Assembly (NCBI GenBank): GCA_030704615.1
Contig: CM060733.1
Coordinates: 74,500,907 to 74,564,906 of the forward strand
DNA length: 64,000 nucleotides
From: Takakia lepidozioides
Lineage: Eukaryota; Streptophyta; Takakiopsida; Takakiales; Takakiaceae
Direction of reading: 5' to 3'
Positions 34,601 to 44,890 of the stretch are shown piece after piece. A program made the position numbers and the translations under genes. The notes under the pieces were generated by a model. It did not search any database, was not told the origin of the DNA, and saw only the letters and a list, made by a program, of their open reading frames with translations. The number at the start of each line of letters is the position of its first letter. Position 1 is the first letter of the stretch.

Positions 34601-35807
34601 CTTTCCAGCTATTTGAAAGCCTCGGGCATGAGAGTCGTGAAGACATGGAATTGTGTGAACAGCATGTACCTTACGAAGGGGGATCGTCCGGGAGAGATGG
34701 TGAGTTTGCCTTCTTCTTCCTCTTCTTGGTTGTTCTCGGATGGGGTTGTATAGGTCGCTCGAACTCATATGTAGGGGCCCGATTTTTTTTTGCTTCTTAG
34801 TTCCTTGTGGATGTCATGTTCGCAGACTCGTCTATTTGAAGCTGTTTGTCTCGTCCGGGTGCATCCACAAACGACTCCGGCCGGCATTACCGAGTTTGCC
34901 ATCACTCATGGGGCCAAGTTCATAGATGACAGGACAGATCCCCCCCCCACGGATGACATGCATCACAACTACGTCGACAGCAACGTGTGCTTGCGAAGGG
35001 GGAATGGGGTTCCTTGGAGAGGGGCGAGGGAGAGGAGCCCGGCTTTCATTCAAACAATTGTAGAGTGCTGCACCTACACAGACGCCAAAGTTCTGGATTT
35101 GTCGATGGGCACAGGTTCGTCTCTTCAACATTCACATTTCATGAGGTTTGATTGAGCTTGCACTTTCAGCACTTCCCACCGTTCCGAATGTGTCTTCAAT
35201 GTCTTCTTCATTCATTCTATTCCACTGCAGGTGCTTCTTACCACGCTTGCAAGGCCAGTGCGCGACATCTCTTTGGGATTGAAGGGGATGCTGAGATTTA
35301 CAAGAACCTCCTGATGGGTTTGGGTGGACACACTTCTCAAGTCCTTCCGAAGCCCCGTCCCGTTGATACTGATACAGAGGAGACTTCTGACAAGGAGCTG
35401 GACTCCGACTTTGCCTGTGAGTAAGTTCAACCTTTGCATGCTTGCATTGTTGTTTCAATATCGAGAATCGCTGTTCTTGAGGCAAAGTGCACATTGGAGA
35501 CATCCTCTTTGTTGACTTGTGCATTGCATCATTGTATTAAAAATGGGGTTTTGTGGACATGTGCAGGAGTCCGCGTGCTTCCACTTGCCCTCCAGGGCTA
35601 TCACACCTATTTGGACTTGTTTGCAGTCCTCCTCGGTCTTGCGTGCTACCTGTCTATGCGGAGGCACTCGCAGCAAGCATGTCCGTTCATGGGACTCCGA
35701 GTCCACCTTACGACGGCCTTCGTAGAACACGTGGTGTTGGGGCCAGAATCTTTGTAGATGACATAGCACAGGAGGTGGACACTGATTGTGATGACTGCGA
35801 CACTTGA
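31695..35807 (+). pseudogene. ParB-like / beta-class DNA methyltransferase fusion, family B, copy 2 (exons 2-10)
   Basis: Exon model from GT..AG borders: 31,695-32,288; 32,370-32,576; 32,681-33,122; 33,242-33,465; 33,607-34,258; 34,361-34,699; 34,826-35,114; 35,231-35,420; 35,567-35,807, ending in TGA. With exon 1 this is roughly 1,200 codons. Exon 2 holds the ParB/sulfiredoxin-like domain (VVRTPLVKDIL..., then FHVWDGNHRLLAW). Exons 3-5 are helical. Exon 6 has a GRGRGK basic linker. Exon 7 has motif IV as LIILDIPDG followed by WNAFDERYWRW. Exons 8-9 form motif I (VLDLSMGTG joined to ARHLFGIEGD) after PWRGARERSPAFIQ. Lesions: a one-base frameshift before DGNHR (shared with the left arm), a one-base loss near 31,818, an extra A near 32,883 and an in-frame TGA near 33,356. 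The role is inferred from the fold order, and activity is unproven. Confidence 0.75.
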
Positions 35808-36320
35808 TATGAAGTTTTCTTTTGGTTTAATTCTGGGCCAAATTTGAAATGGGATGGTTGTGTGTCCTTGTTGTCCTGTTTGCAATGTGTGCGTGGAATT
35901 CACATTCATGGTTACAAACTATTGTTGGAGATGGGGGTTGCATGGACTGCCTGGATTGTTCCTTCAATCTATTTGGTGTTTTGTGGACCTCACAGACTTA
36001 AGTACATTGCGAAAACAAACAAACCACTTTGGTTCGTGTAGAGCATCCTCGCATCATTTGCTAGTTGGTCCCCAAACTATTCCTGCTAGAAGAATGGTTG
36101 GTGAATCCATCACGGTGAAGTCCACCTCATCAAAACTGTTCAGGCATTCTCAATTCTACCCAAATCAACCCGCGGAAATAGGTGACACCACTCGGAAATA
36201 GGTGACATCCGCGGAAATAGGCACTGTTTGCATGCTGACGTGGCGTGAGCCTGTGCTGGGCTCACGCTTTCCTGGGCTCACAGGCTCACGCCTCCGGGCT
36301 CACGGAATAGCACCCCCCCC
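35808..36320 (-). repeat. 3' flank of the methyltransferase and E2' outer terminus
   Basis: Inverted copy of 10,296-10,805. It has three CGGAAATAGG motifs at about 36,173-36,222, the GCGTGAGCC fold-back set, and the end GCTATTCC... at 36,300-36,320. No gene is seen. Confidence 0.7.
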
Positions 36321-39233
36321 CCGTCACATTACTACCCCCGAATGGAAATTCGGCACCCAATATCCAACAGGGGCCGCACGGATGAAGTCGTCTGGGGCAG
36401 AGATGCCGGCACCTGTCCGACAGAAAACATCCCCGGATGGAAATTCAACGCCGAATTTCCATTCGGATCCACCCAAGGAAGTCCTGTCAGGGGGTCAGGC
36501 CGAAAACTGGCCGACATAAAAACCTCCGCGGATGGAAAAACGACGCCGAATTTCCATCCGAGGCCTTTCGGATGCCGTCGGCTCGGGGGAAAGGCCGCCA
36601 TCTGGCCCTCACATTACAACCCCCCGACGGAAATTCGGCACCGAATATACAACAGGGGAAGCCCGGATGAAGTCGCCTCGGGCGCAGAGGCCGGCGCGTG
36701 TGCGACAATGAATATCCCTTGGATGGAGATTCGGCGCCGAATTTCCATCCGGGCCCCCCCAAAGGAAGTCGTGTCGAGGGGTCAGGCCGAAAACTGGCCG
36801 GCATAAAAACAATCGCCAGATGGAAAAACGGCGCCGAATTTCCATCCGAGGCCTTTCGGATGCAGTCGGCTCGGGGGAAAGGCCGCCATCTGGCCCTCAC
36901 ATTGCAACCCCCGGACGGAAATTCGGCACCGAATATACAACAGGGGAAGCCCGGATGAAGTCGCCTCGGGCGCAGAGGCCGGCGCGTGTGCGACAGAGAA
37001 CATCCCCTGGATGGAGATTCGGTGCCGAATTTCCATCCGGGCCCCCCCCAAAGGAAGTCGTGTCGGGGGGTCAGGCCGAAAACTGGCCGGCATAAAAACA
37101 TCCCCAGATGGAAAACGGCGCCGAATTTCCATCCGGGGCGGTTCGGATGCAGTCGGGAGGGGGGAGAGGCCGGCACCTGGCCGTCACAATTCAACCCCCG
37201 GACGGAAATTCGGCACCGAATATCCAACAGGGGACGCCCGGATGAAGTCGCCTCGGGCGTAGAGGCCGGCACGTGTTCGACAGAGAGCATCCCCTGGATT
37301 GAGATTCGGCGCCGAATTTCCATCCGGGCCCCCCCAAAGGAAGTCGTGTCGGGGGGGAGACCGAAAACTGGTCGACATAAAAACCTCCCCAGATGGAAAA
37401 ACGGCGCCGAATTTCAATCCGGGGCCGTTCCAATGCAGTCGGGGAGGGGGAGAGGCCGGCACCTGGCCGTCATATTTCAAACCCCGGACGGAAATTTGGC
37501 ACCGAATATCCAACAGAGCGGCGGAGAGGCCGACACCTCTCCGACAGAGACCATCCCCCCGATGGAAATTCGGTGCCGAATTTCCATTGGGGCCCCCTCA
37601 AAGGAAGTCGTAAAAACCTCCCCAGATGGAAAAACGGCGCCGAATTTCCATCCGGGGCCGTTCCAATGCAGTCGGGGAGGGGGGAGAGGCCAGCACCTGG
37701 CCGTCATATTTCAACCCCCGGACGGAAATTCGGCACCGAATATCCAACAGAGCGGCGGAGAGGCCGGCACCTCTCCGACAGAGACCATCCCCCGGATGGA
37801 AATTCGGCGCCGAATTTCCATCGGGGCCCCCTCAAAGGAAGTCGCAGAAACCTCCCAGAATGGAAAAACGGCGCCGAATTTCCGTCCGAGGCTGTTCCGA
37901 TTTGCCTTTAGCAGAAGGATTCCAAGAAAAATCCGAAAAATCAATCGGACACGCTTAGAATTACCTGCAGGAAGGTAATTCAGCGCTTCGAAATTCCTGG
38001 CGAATGGAAATTCGGCGCCGAATATCCATCCTAGCGATCCGACTTACCTGCGGATGGAAATTCGGCGCCGGATTTCCATCCATCCGGATACGAGTTCCTG
38101 CAAGATGGAAATTCGGCGCCGGATTTCCATCCATCCGCCTCCGAATTACCTTCTTGAGGGAAATTTCGCGCACCGACCTACCTGGCGGATGGAAATCCGG
38201 CGCCGGATTTCCATCATCCGCCTCGAATTACTTCTGAGGGAAATTCGCGCGCCGACCTACCTGGGGATGGAATCCGGCGCCGGATTTCCATCCATCCGCT
38301 CTTCGAATTACCTGCATGACGGAAATTTTGCGCGCCGACCTAGCAAGCGGATGGAAATCCAGCGCCGGATTTCCATCGATCCGCTCTTCGAATTACCTGC
38401 ATGACTGGAATAATGGCGCCGATTTCCGATTTTTGGTGCAAGTCAGATCTGGCACTTATCCATTTTCGGCCCTGAAGTAGAAAAAATGGCGCAGAAAAAA
38501 AAAAAAAAAAAAAAAAACGCCATTTTTCTTGTTCGGGGCCGAAACGGCTAAGTCCCAGATCTGATTGGCACCCAAAATCGGAAATTCGGCGCCATTTTTC
38601 CAGTCATGCAGGTAATTCGAAGAGCGGATCGATGGAAATCCGGCGCCGGATTTTCATCCATCCGCTCTTCGAATTACCTGCATGAAGGAAATTTTGCGCG
38701 CCGACTTACCTGGCGGATGGAAATCCGGCGCCGAATTTCCATCGATCCGCTCTTCGAATTACCTGCATGACTGGAAAAATGGCGCCGAATTTCCGATTTT
38801 GGTGCCAGTTAGATCTGCGACTTAGACATTTTCGGCCCCGAAATGGAAAAACAGCGCTGGAAAAAAAAACAAAAAAAACGCCATTTTTCCAGTTCGGGGC
38901 CGAAAACGGCTAAGTCCCAGATCTGACTGGCACCCAAAATCGGAAATTCGGCGCCATTTTTCCAGTCATGCAGGTAATTCGAAGAGCGGATCGATGGAAA
39001 TCCGGTGCCGGATTTTAATCCATCCGCTCTTCGAATTACCTGCATGACGGAAATTTTGCGCGCCGACTTACCTGGCGGATGGAAATCCGGCGCCGGATTT
39101 CCATTCATCCGCTCTTCGAATTACCTGCATGACTGGAAAAATGGCGCCGAATTTCCGATTTGGTGCTAGTCAGATCTGGGACTTAGCCATTTTCGGCCCC
39201 GAAAATGGAAAAATGGCGCGCCAAAAAAACCAG

Positions 39234-39269
<36 letters not shown>

Positions 39270-40112
39270 GCCATTTTTCTTGTTCGGGGCCGAAAACGGC
39301 TAAGTCCCAGATCTGACTGGCACCCAAATCGGAAATTCGGCGCCATTTTTCCATTTCTGGGCCCAGTCAGATCTGGGACTTAGCCATTTTCGGCCCGATC
39401 TGGAAAAATAACGCCGGGAAAAAAAAAAAAAAAAAAAAAAAACGATATTTTTCTAGTTCGGGGCCGAAAACGGCTAAGTCCCAGATCTGACTGGAACCCA
39501 ATCGGAAATTCGGCGCCATTTTCCAGTTCTGGGCCCAGTCAGATCTGGGACTTAGCCATTTTCGGCCTCGAACAAGAAAAATGGCGCCGGAAAAAAAAAA
39601 AAAAAAAAAAAAAAACCATTTTTTTTGTTCGGGGGCCGAAAACGGCTAAGTCCCAGATCTGACTGTCACCCAAAATCGGAAATTCGGCGCCATTTTTCCA
39701 TTTCTGGGCCCAGTCAGATCTGGGACTTACCCATTTTCGGCCCCGAGCTGGAAAAATGGCGCCGAAAAAAAAAAAAAAAAAAAAAAAAAAAACGCCATTT
39801 TTACAGTTCGGGTGCCGAAACGGCTAAGTCCCAGACCTGACTGGCACCCAAAATCGGAAATTCGGCGCCATTTTCCATTTTTGGGCCCAGTCAGATCTTG
39901 GACTTAGCCATTTTCGGCCCGAACTGGAAAAATGGCGCCGAAAAAAAAAAAAAAAAAAAAAAACGCCATTAATACAGTTCGGGGCCGAAAACGGCTAATC
40001 CCAGATCTGACTGGCACCCAAAATCGGAAATTCGGCGCCATTTTCCAGTTCCGGCCCAGTCTGATCGGGACTTAGCCATTTAGGCCCCGAACGAGAAAAT
40101 GCGCCGAAAAAA

Positions 40113-40145
<33 letters not shown>

Positions 40146-40294
40146 GCCATTTTTCCAGTTTGGGGTCGAAAACGGCTAGTCCCAGATCTGACTGGCACCC
40201 AAATTCGGAAATTCGGCGCCATTTTTCCAGTTCGGGCCCAGTCAGATCTGGGACTTAGCCATTTTCGGCCCCGAACTCGAAAAATGGCGCCCGG

Positions 40295-40336
<42 letters not shown>

Positions 40337-41312
40337 GCCATTTTTACAGTTCGGGGGGCCGAAAACGGCTAAGTCCCAGATCTGACTGGCACCCAAAATC
40401 GGAAATTCGGCGCCATTTTTCCATTTCTGGGCCCAGTCAGATCTGGGACTTAGCCATTTTCGGCCCCGAAATGGAAAAATGGCGCCATTTTTCCAGTTCT
40501 GGGCCCCGAAAATGGCTAAGTCCCTACGATGCTGGACCGCAACTGGAAATTCGGCACCATTTTTCCAGTTCCGTGCCTATCAGATCTGGGACTTAGCCAT
40601 TTCGGCCCCGAACTGGAAAAATGGGGCGCCATTTTTTCAGTTCGGGGGCGAAAATGGCTAAGTCCCTAGGGTGGCTGGCACCAAAATCAAATTCGGCGCC
40701 ATTTTTCCAGTTCGGGGCCCAGTCAGATCTGGGACTTAGCCATTTTCGGCCCCGAAATGGAAAAATGGCGCCATTTTTCCAGTTCTGGGCCCCAAAATGG
40801 CTAAGTCCCTACGATGGCTAGAACCGCAACTGGAAATTCGGCACCATTTTCCAGTTCCGCGCCCTATCAGATCTGGGACTTAGCCATTTTCGGCCCGAAC
40901 TGGAAAAATGGCGTCATTTTTCCAGTTCCGCGCCCTATCAGATCTGGGACTTAGCCATTTTCGGGCCTGAACTGGAAAAATGGCGCCATTTTTTCCAGTT
41001 CGGGCCCGAAAATGGCTAAGTCCCTAGGGTGGCTGGCACCAAAATCGGAAATTCGGCGCCATTTTTCCAGTTCCGGGCCCAGTCAAATCTGGGACTTAGC
41101 CATTTTCGCCCCCGAACTAGTAAAATGGCACCGGAAAAAAAAAAAAACTAAAACTAAAACTAAAACTAAAAAAACAAAAAAAAAAAACGTCATTTTTCTA
41201 GTTCGGGGCCTAAAATGGCTAAGTCCCAGATCTGACTGGCACCAAAATCGGAAATTCGGCGCCATTTTTCCAGTTCCGGGCCCAGTCAGATCTGGGACTT
41301 AGCCATTTTCGG
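36321..41312. repeat. S1 satellite array (right arm)
   Basis: Inverted counterpart of 6,556-10,285 but about 1.3 kb longer. Zones run in mirror order: about 36,321-37,975 with the 300-bp GAAATTCGGCGCC units; about 37,975-38,420 with GATCCGCTCTTCG units; then the A-tract zone, with more A-tract units than the left arm has T-tract units and extra GATCCGCTCTTCG units at 38,600-39,130. Long frames here (for example 36,986-37,978) are repeat read-through. Confidence 0.9.
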
Positions 41313-41482
41313 CAAGTAAATGCAATAAAATGTTGCATTTCAAGTCCACTGGTGTCACATTCCAACTTCACATGACCCTATTTCCGTGCCTCCAAACCCT
41401 ATTTCCGTGGACTTACAATGGTCTGCTCATGCTTTTTTTTTTCCCGCTCATGCTCATTCCGCTTATGAAATAACAGCCCCCC
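41313..41482 (-). mobile_element. E3 element terminus, right arm
   Basis: Reverse complement of 6,389-6,555: CCTATTTCCG twice, GCTCATGC repeats, a T/A tract, then GCTTATGAAATAACAGCCCC at the junction with the gene A exon. Confidence 0.6.
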
Positions 41483-42034
41483 ATGATTTCTATGCAGGTT
41501 GTTAGGCCCACCCTTGCCAACGACATCCTAAAGCTTAGAGGAGACTTCTACTCTGGATGCCATCCAGGTGCAGCTGTGTTCTATGTTTCTGTTGAGAGGA
41601 TTGATGGGTCTACTATAGATGTGGGTCCTGATATCATCTCTACATGGGATAGTCATTGGAAAATAGTCAATGATGAGTTTGAGAAGTATCTTGAGTCCAA
41701 GCCAAAGTTGCATCATCTTCGGGGGAAGATGTTTCATGTCTGGGATGGGAATCATAGGCTTCAAGCATGGTATCCCTATATCAATGAAGTTCATGGGGCC
41801 AACTTGTCAAGACATGTCTGTGTGACAAGTTGGGTGCTCAATGCCGACATTGAAAATCGTGGTTCCCTCAGGTCCATCATGGATGGAGTGAATGTGTGAG
41901 TTTCCTTTCTATTCTTCATTTACTTTCATGTTCAATGTTGTCATGTTCTTGGTACATATACACATCTTCTTTCTAATGATCACATTTTGTATGTGAAGGG
42001 CAACAGAGAGGGCACATGTTACATCCAAATTTGT
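41483..42034 (+). pseudogene. ParB-like domain exon of family A, right-arm fragment
   Basis: Encodes the same ParB/sulfiredoxin-like exon as 6,387-5,971 (KMFHVWDGNHRLQAW), with donor GTGAGT at about 41,898, an intron, and the first part of the next exon. The match with the left arm ends at 42,034, in the middle of that exon. The methyltransferase half is missing on this side. Confidence 0.75.
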
Positions 42035-42035
42035 A

Positions 42036-42712
42036 CCGGGTTGTTCACAACCTGTCCGACTCAGACGAGGTCATGGAAGTTCCGAGATCGTCCTAGAGAT
42101 CAGGCAAGTCCTCAATGGACGTTAGTGGAGGAGGGAGTTATATTCCCAGCACGAGCACCGCAGTTCGATCTATTCTTGAAATTCTGCGAGGGCTTCACCT
42201 CGAGGGACATTGGTCGGAGCTGGCCGGGCTGGACTACAGCAAGTTCGCAATTAAATTGGTTACATGCCTTCCCGCCGACGTCGACGGTAATATCTTCTTT
42301 GAGTTCCCTCCTCGGGCGGACTACTCGAGGGCGTCCGGAATGTTGACAGATATGGATAGAAAACATGACGGTCATCCTTGGTGCGTTACCAAAACCACCA
42401 GCATGAAGATGCTCGATGGTTTCCGGTGCGCTACGTTGTTTGTGCGGGCGCGTTGCGGTGTTTCTCCCCAACTTGCTTCCACTTTAAATCCAGAGGTCAC
42501 AGGAACGAGACCGATTGGATAGGCACAGCTCATCAACCATTTCGAGCTCAGGAGAAGGTTCCGAACTCCACATTTAAGTGTGCGCATTGCAAAGAACCAC
42601 CACACTGCATGTCTGTTTGTAATGCCAAGCAGTTCTATGTGTTGCACCGTTTCCCTGACCTCACCCGAGCTTGCATACACGTTGGTTCCCATTGTCACAA
42701 ATTGGCGAGGGG
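42036..42712 (+). pseudogene. Diverged SWIM-MULE transposase fragment
   Basis: Two overlapping frames (42,115-42,480 and 42,378-42,712) align with residues about 185-345 of the E2 transposase. The first has DGNIFFEFPP then MDRKHDGHPWC, like DGDILFELNPP and MDKKHDGHPWC. The second keeps the cysteine/histidine-rich zinc region, with FKCAHCKEPPHCMSVC and ACIHVGSHCH. Protein identity is low enough to mark a different subfamily. A frameshift separates the two parts, and the fragment ends where satellite-like DNA starts at about 42,713. Confidence 0.7.
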
Positions 42713-43100
42713 GAACAAAAATGGCGCCGAATTACCTGTCATGAGGGGACCTATAGCCGCGGAATTCGGCACCATTTTTCGCCAAAGAGACCTATTACCG
42801 CGAAATACGTCGCCGTTTTTTCAGGTTACGGACCCTATTACCGTGAAATTCGGCGCCATATTTGCACATGTCGCTGGGAATTGGCATGAGCGGAAGACGA
42901 AATATCATGAGCACAACTGTCAAAACTACAATTTTCCCTTCATGGGGCCGAATAATATATTTGTTTTTTCTGACACATTGCATTAAATTAATGTTTTTTA
43001 TTATTTTTTATTTTCGAAATTTGTACTTCTGCTCATGAAAACCGATTGTCTTACTACTCCGCTCATGCCGCTCATGCCGCTCATGCTCATGAAATAGCTA
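42713..43100 (-). mobile_element. E4 element terminus fragment
   Basis: Has three S1-like units (AAATTCGGCGCC with CCTATTACCGCG), an AT-rich stretch, and then GCTCATGCC repeats ending in GCTCATGAAATAGC. Read inward, the end is GGTTAGCTATTTCATGAGC, matching the E3 and E2 ends. It truncates the integrase of the retroelement to its right. Confidence 0.6.
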
Positions 43101-43724
43101 ACCTCGTCTAGGGGTGTTGAATGAAGCACGCACCCTGTCACACACCATGCACCTAGCCATAAACTGTTGCACCTCTGTATGCATGCCACGCCACCAATAC
43201 TGCCCTTGTAGTAAACTGTGAGTGCGTCACACTCCAAAATGCCCCAACTCCTCATGGGCATGCCGCACTAACCGTGCACGCTGTGTGGGGTGAGGCACAA
43301 TCCTCACCCGACCATCCTCCCACACTCGAAGTAGGTGTATCCCCTCCCACTTGAATCTCTTGGCTCGTTGCAGGATCCGATCCCTCTCCCTGGCAGTCAC
43401 AGTGGCTGCCGTGTCTCTCGTGCGGAGGTAGTCCAACACAGCCGAATCCTCATGTATATCTCTGGCACCACCTGGCTCATTACTAGCCTCAGGGTCCTCA
43501 GACACTCCGTCTACAGTCATCCCTGTTGTAGGTCCAACCTGACCTCCCGATGCCAAGATACACAAAAATGCAGATGCGTGCCATCCCGGCACCATCTCCT
43601 CGTCCGTCTCACCATGCCACCGAGCTCCAGTGTCATCCTGCTGGCTCATGCATGGATTGCGACTCAATCCATCCGCATCCCAATTGACCAAACCCGGTCG
43701 ATGCACAACCTGAAAGTCATACTC
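43101..43724 (-). pseudogene. Integrase N-terminal part (HHCC zinc finger)
   Basis: Follows RNase H after an in-frame TAG (43,725-43,727) at the place where Ty3 elements usually have ILQEYDF. It has VVHRPGLVNWDADGLSR, a linker, then H-x-H...C-x2-C with GHFGV and CMVCDR near 43,150. An in-frame TGA at 43,227-43,229 splits the zinc finger. The integrase core and C-terminus are missing because the E4 end begins at 43,100. Confidence 0.8.
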
Positions 43725-43727
43725 CTA

Positions 43728-44087
43728 GAGTATGAGTGCCCACCGTGCAAGCTTCCCCGTAAGCTTGTCTGACTCCATCAACCACTTGAGTGGCTGGTGA
43801 TCCGTGACAAGGGTGAAAAGATTGCCGTATAGATAGCACCTGAAGTGTGCCACGGCCCACACTGCAGCTAAGCACTCTCCCTCATATGAGCTGTACTTAG
43901 CCTCTGCAGCGTTGTTCGAGCGGCTAGCATAAGCCACTACGAACTCTCTTCCCTCATCATCCACCTGTGTGAGCACCGCTCCAAGCCCCAACATGCTCCA
44001 ATCCGTATGCAGCTGAAAGGGACGCCCCCTGATAGGTTGTCTCAGGATAGGCGCCCAGGTCAACCTCGCCTTGAGCTCTTGAAAAGC
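43728..44087 (-). pseudogene. RNase H domain of the Ty3 element
   Basis: Reads FQLHTDWSMLGLGAVLTQ, then YASRSNNAAEAKYSSYEGE, then TLVTDHQPLKWL and ARWALIL. It has the expected catalytic D, E and D positions of Ty3 RNase H. Bounded by TGA at 44,088-44,090 and TAG at 43,725-43,727, both in frame with the neighbours. Confidence 0.85.
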
Positions 44088-44600
44088 TCATTCCTGCTCA
44101 TCTTCCCACTGCCACTCCTGGTCCACCTTGGTCAGCTTGGTTAGAGCCTTTGCAATGGTACTAAATCCCTTGACAAACCGTCTATAATAGTTTGCCAACC
44201 CCATGAAAGCTCGAACTCCGTTCACATCCGTGGGGCGTGGAATTTGTGCAATGGCCATTTGTGGCTGAAGCATACTCTCCACCAGAGAGCTCCACCAAAC
44301 CTGCCTCCCAGAGATCTTGAGTCCTCATCTGAATCAAAGACCTCTCCATGTCACTGTATCTATAGGGTCTCCGAAAGATTGGCGTGTCAGTGGCCAACTC
44401 AATACGGATCTCTTGACCCTTCAGTGCTCCCAAGTCCTTCAAACTGAAGGCAAAGCAATTCCTGTAAGCCCTCAGGAACCGCCGTATACGTCGTCTCTCT
44501 CCTCCGGTGACAATGGGTCCAATGTCAGGCTCCCAATTGTCCTCCGTAACTGCAACCTTAAGTCCAGTGGGCTTAGAGGTAGAGGACGCGTCCAGTGGTT
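44088..44600 (-). pseudogene. Reverse transcriptase remnant lacking its core
   Basis: The N-terminal side (FAFSLKDLG, then PIFRRPYRYSDMERSLI and LWEAGLVELSG) is joined near 44,286 directly to the C-terminal side (MAIAQIPRPTDVNGVRAFMGLANYYRRFV). The palm, including the Y-x-D-D region, is deleted and the frame shifts at the joint, so no active polymerase can be made. Confidence 0.85.
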
Positions 44601-44604
44601 GCTA

Positions 44605-44890
44605 TGTTGCAACCTCTTGAGCAGTACTCCCTACCTGTTCAGTCAGTGACAAGGCCTCATCCTGCCCCATCATCTTATCCTCAAGGACTTCCTCCACCCG
44701 AGAAAAATCCCCAACCTCATCTTTCACCGCCACCTTGGCTGCCAACTCCCTCTGAACCTTGAGCACCTCCCACGTGTGCCATGGATGCCTGCACCCCGTG
44801 GTCCTCACATACTCGCCCCCACTCACTGCCTGTACCATCTCGGTAGGCAGAGAGACCATTGAGGGAAGTGTACTCCGCACTCTACGTTGC
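44605..44890 (-). pseudogene. Linker between methyltransferase and reverse transcriptase
   Basis: An open, low-complexity segment of acidic and Gln/Val-rich sequence, in the frame used by DNMT motifs IX-X. It ends at an in-frame TAG (44,602-44,604) that separates it from the RT side. No domain is recognised. Confidence 0.5.

Larger units (their letters stand above)
27570..36320 (-). mobile_element. E2': truncated inverted copy of E2
   Basis: Reverse complement of E2 from its left end to the middle of the transposase exon 1. The outer end at 36,320 is intact and followed by CCGTCACATT (36,321-36,330), the reverse complement of the E2 target duplication, so both arms derive from one insertion. 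The inner end is cut abruptly at 27,570. Confidence 0.85.
5836..42034. repeat. Giant imperfect palindrome
   Basis: The left arm 5,836-23,646 and right arm 27,570-42,034 are reverse complements at roughly 99% identity in their unique parts, with a 3.9-kb loop. The arms hold, from outside in: gene A 5' exon, E3 end, S1 satellite, E2 terminus, ParB-methyltransferase B, S2 array, exon 1, promoter region and transposase 5' part. The arms differ in length because S1 is longer on the right (5.0 versus 3.7 kb) and S2 is longer on the left (6.4 versus 2.0 kb). Single-base differences occur throughout, so it is not a perfect copy. Confidence 0.9.

Noticed and set aside
36986-37978. A 330-codon open frame and similar long frames in S1 (for example 9,427-10,005 and 36,487-37,323)
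   Set aside because: They are satellite units read through in several frames on both strands, with recurring peptides such as GRKFGTEYPT. No start context or domain supports them.
42713-43100. Simple insertion of a complete small element into one target
   Set aside because: The two flanks belong to different things (a transposase fragment and an integrase) and no target duplication is seen, so only one true end is claimed.
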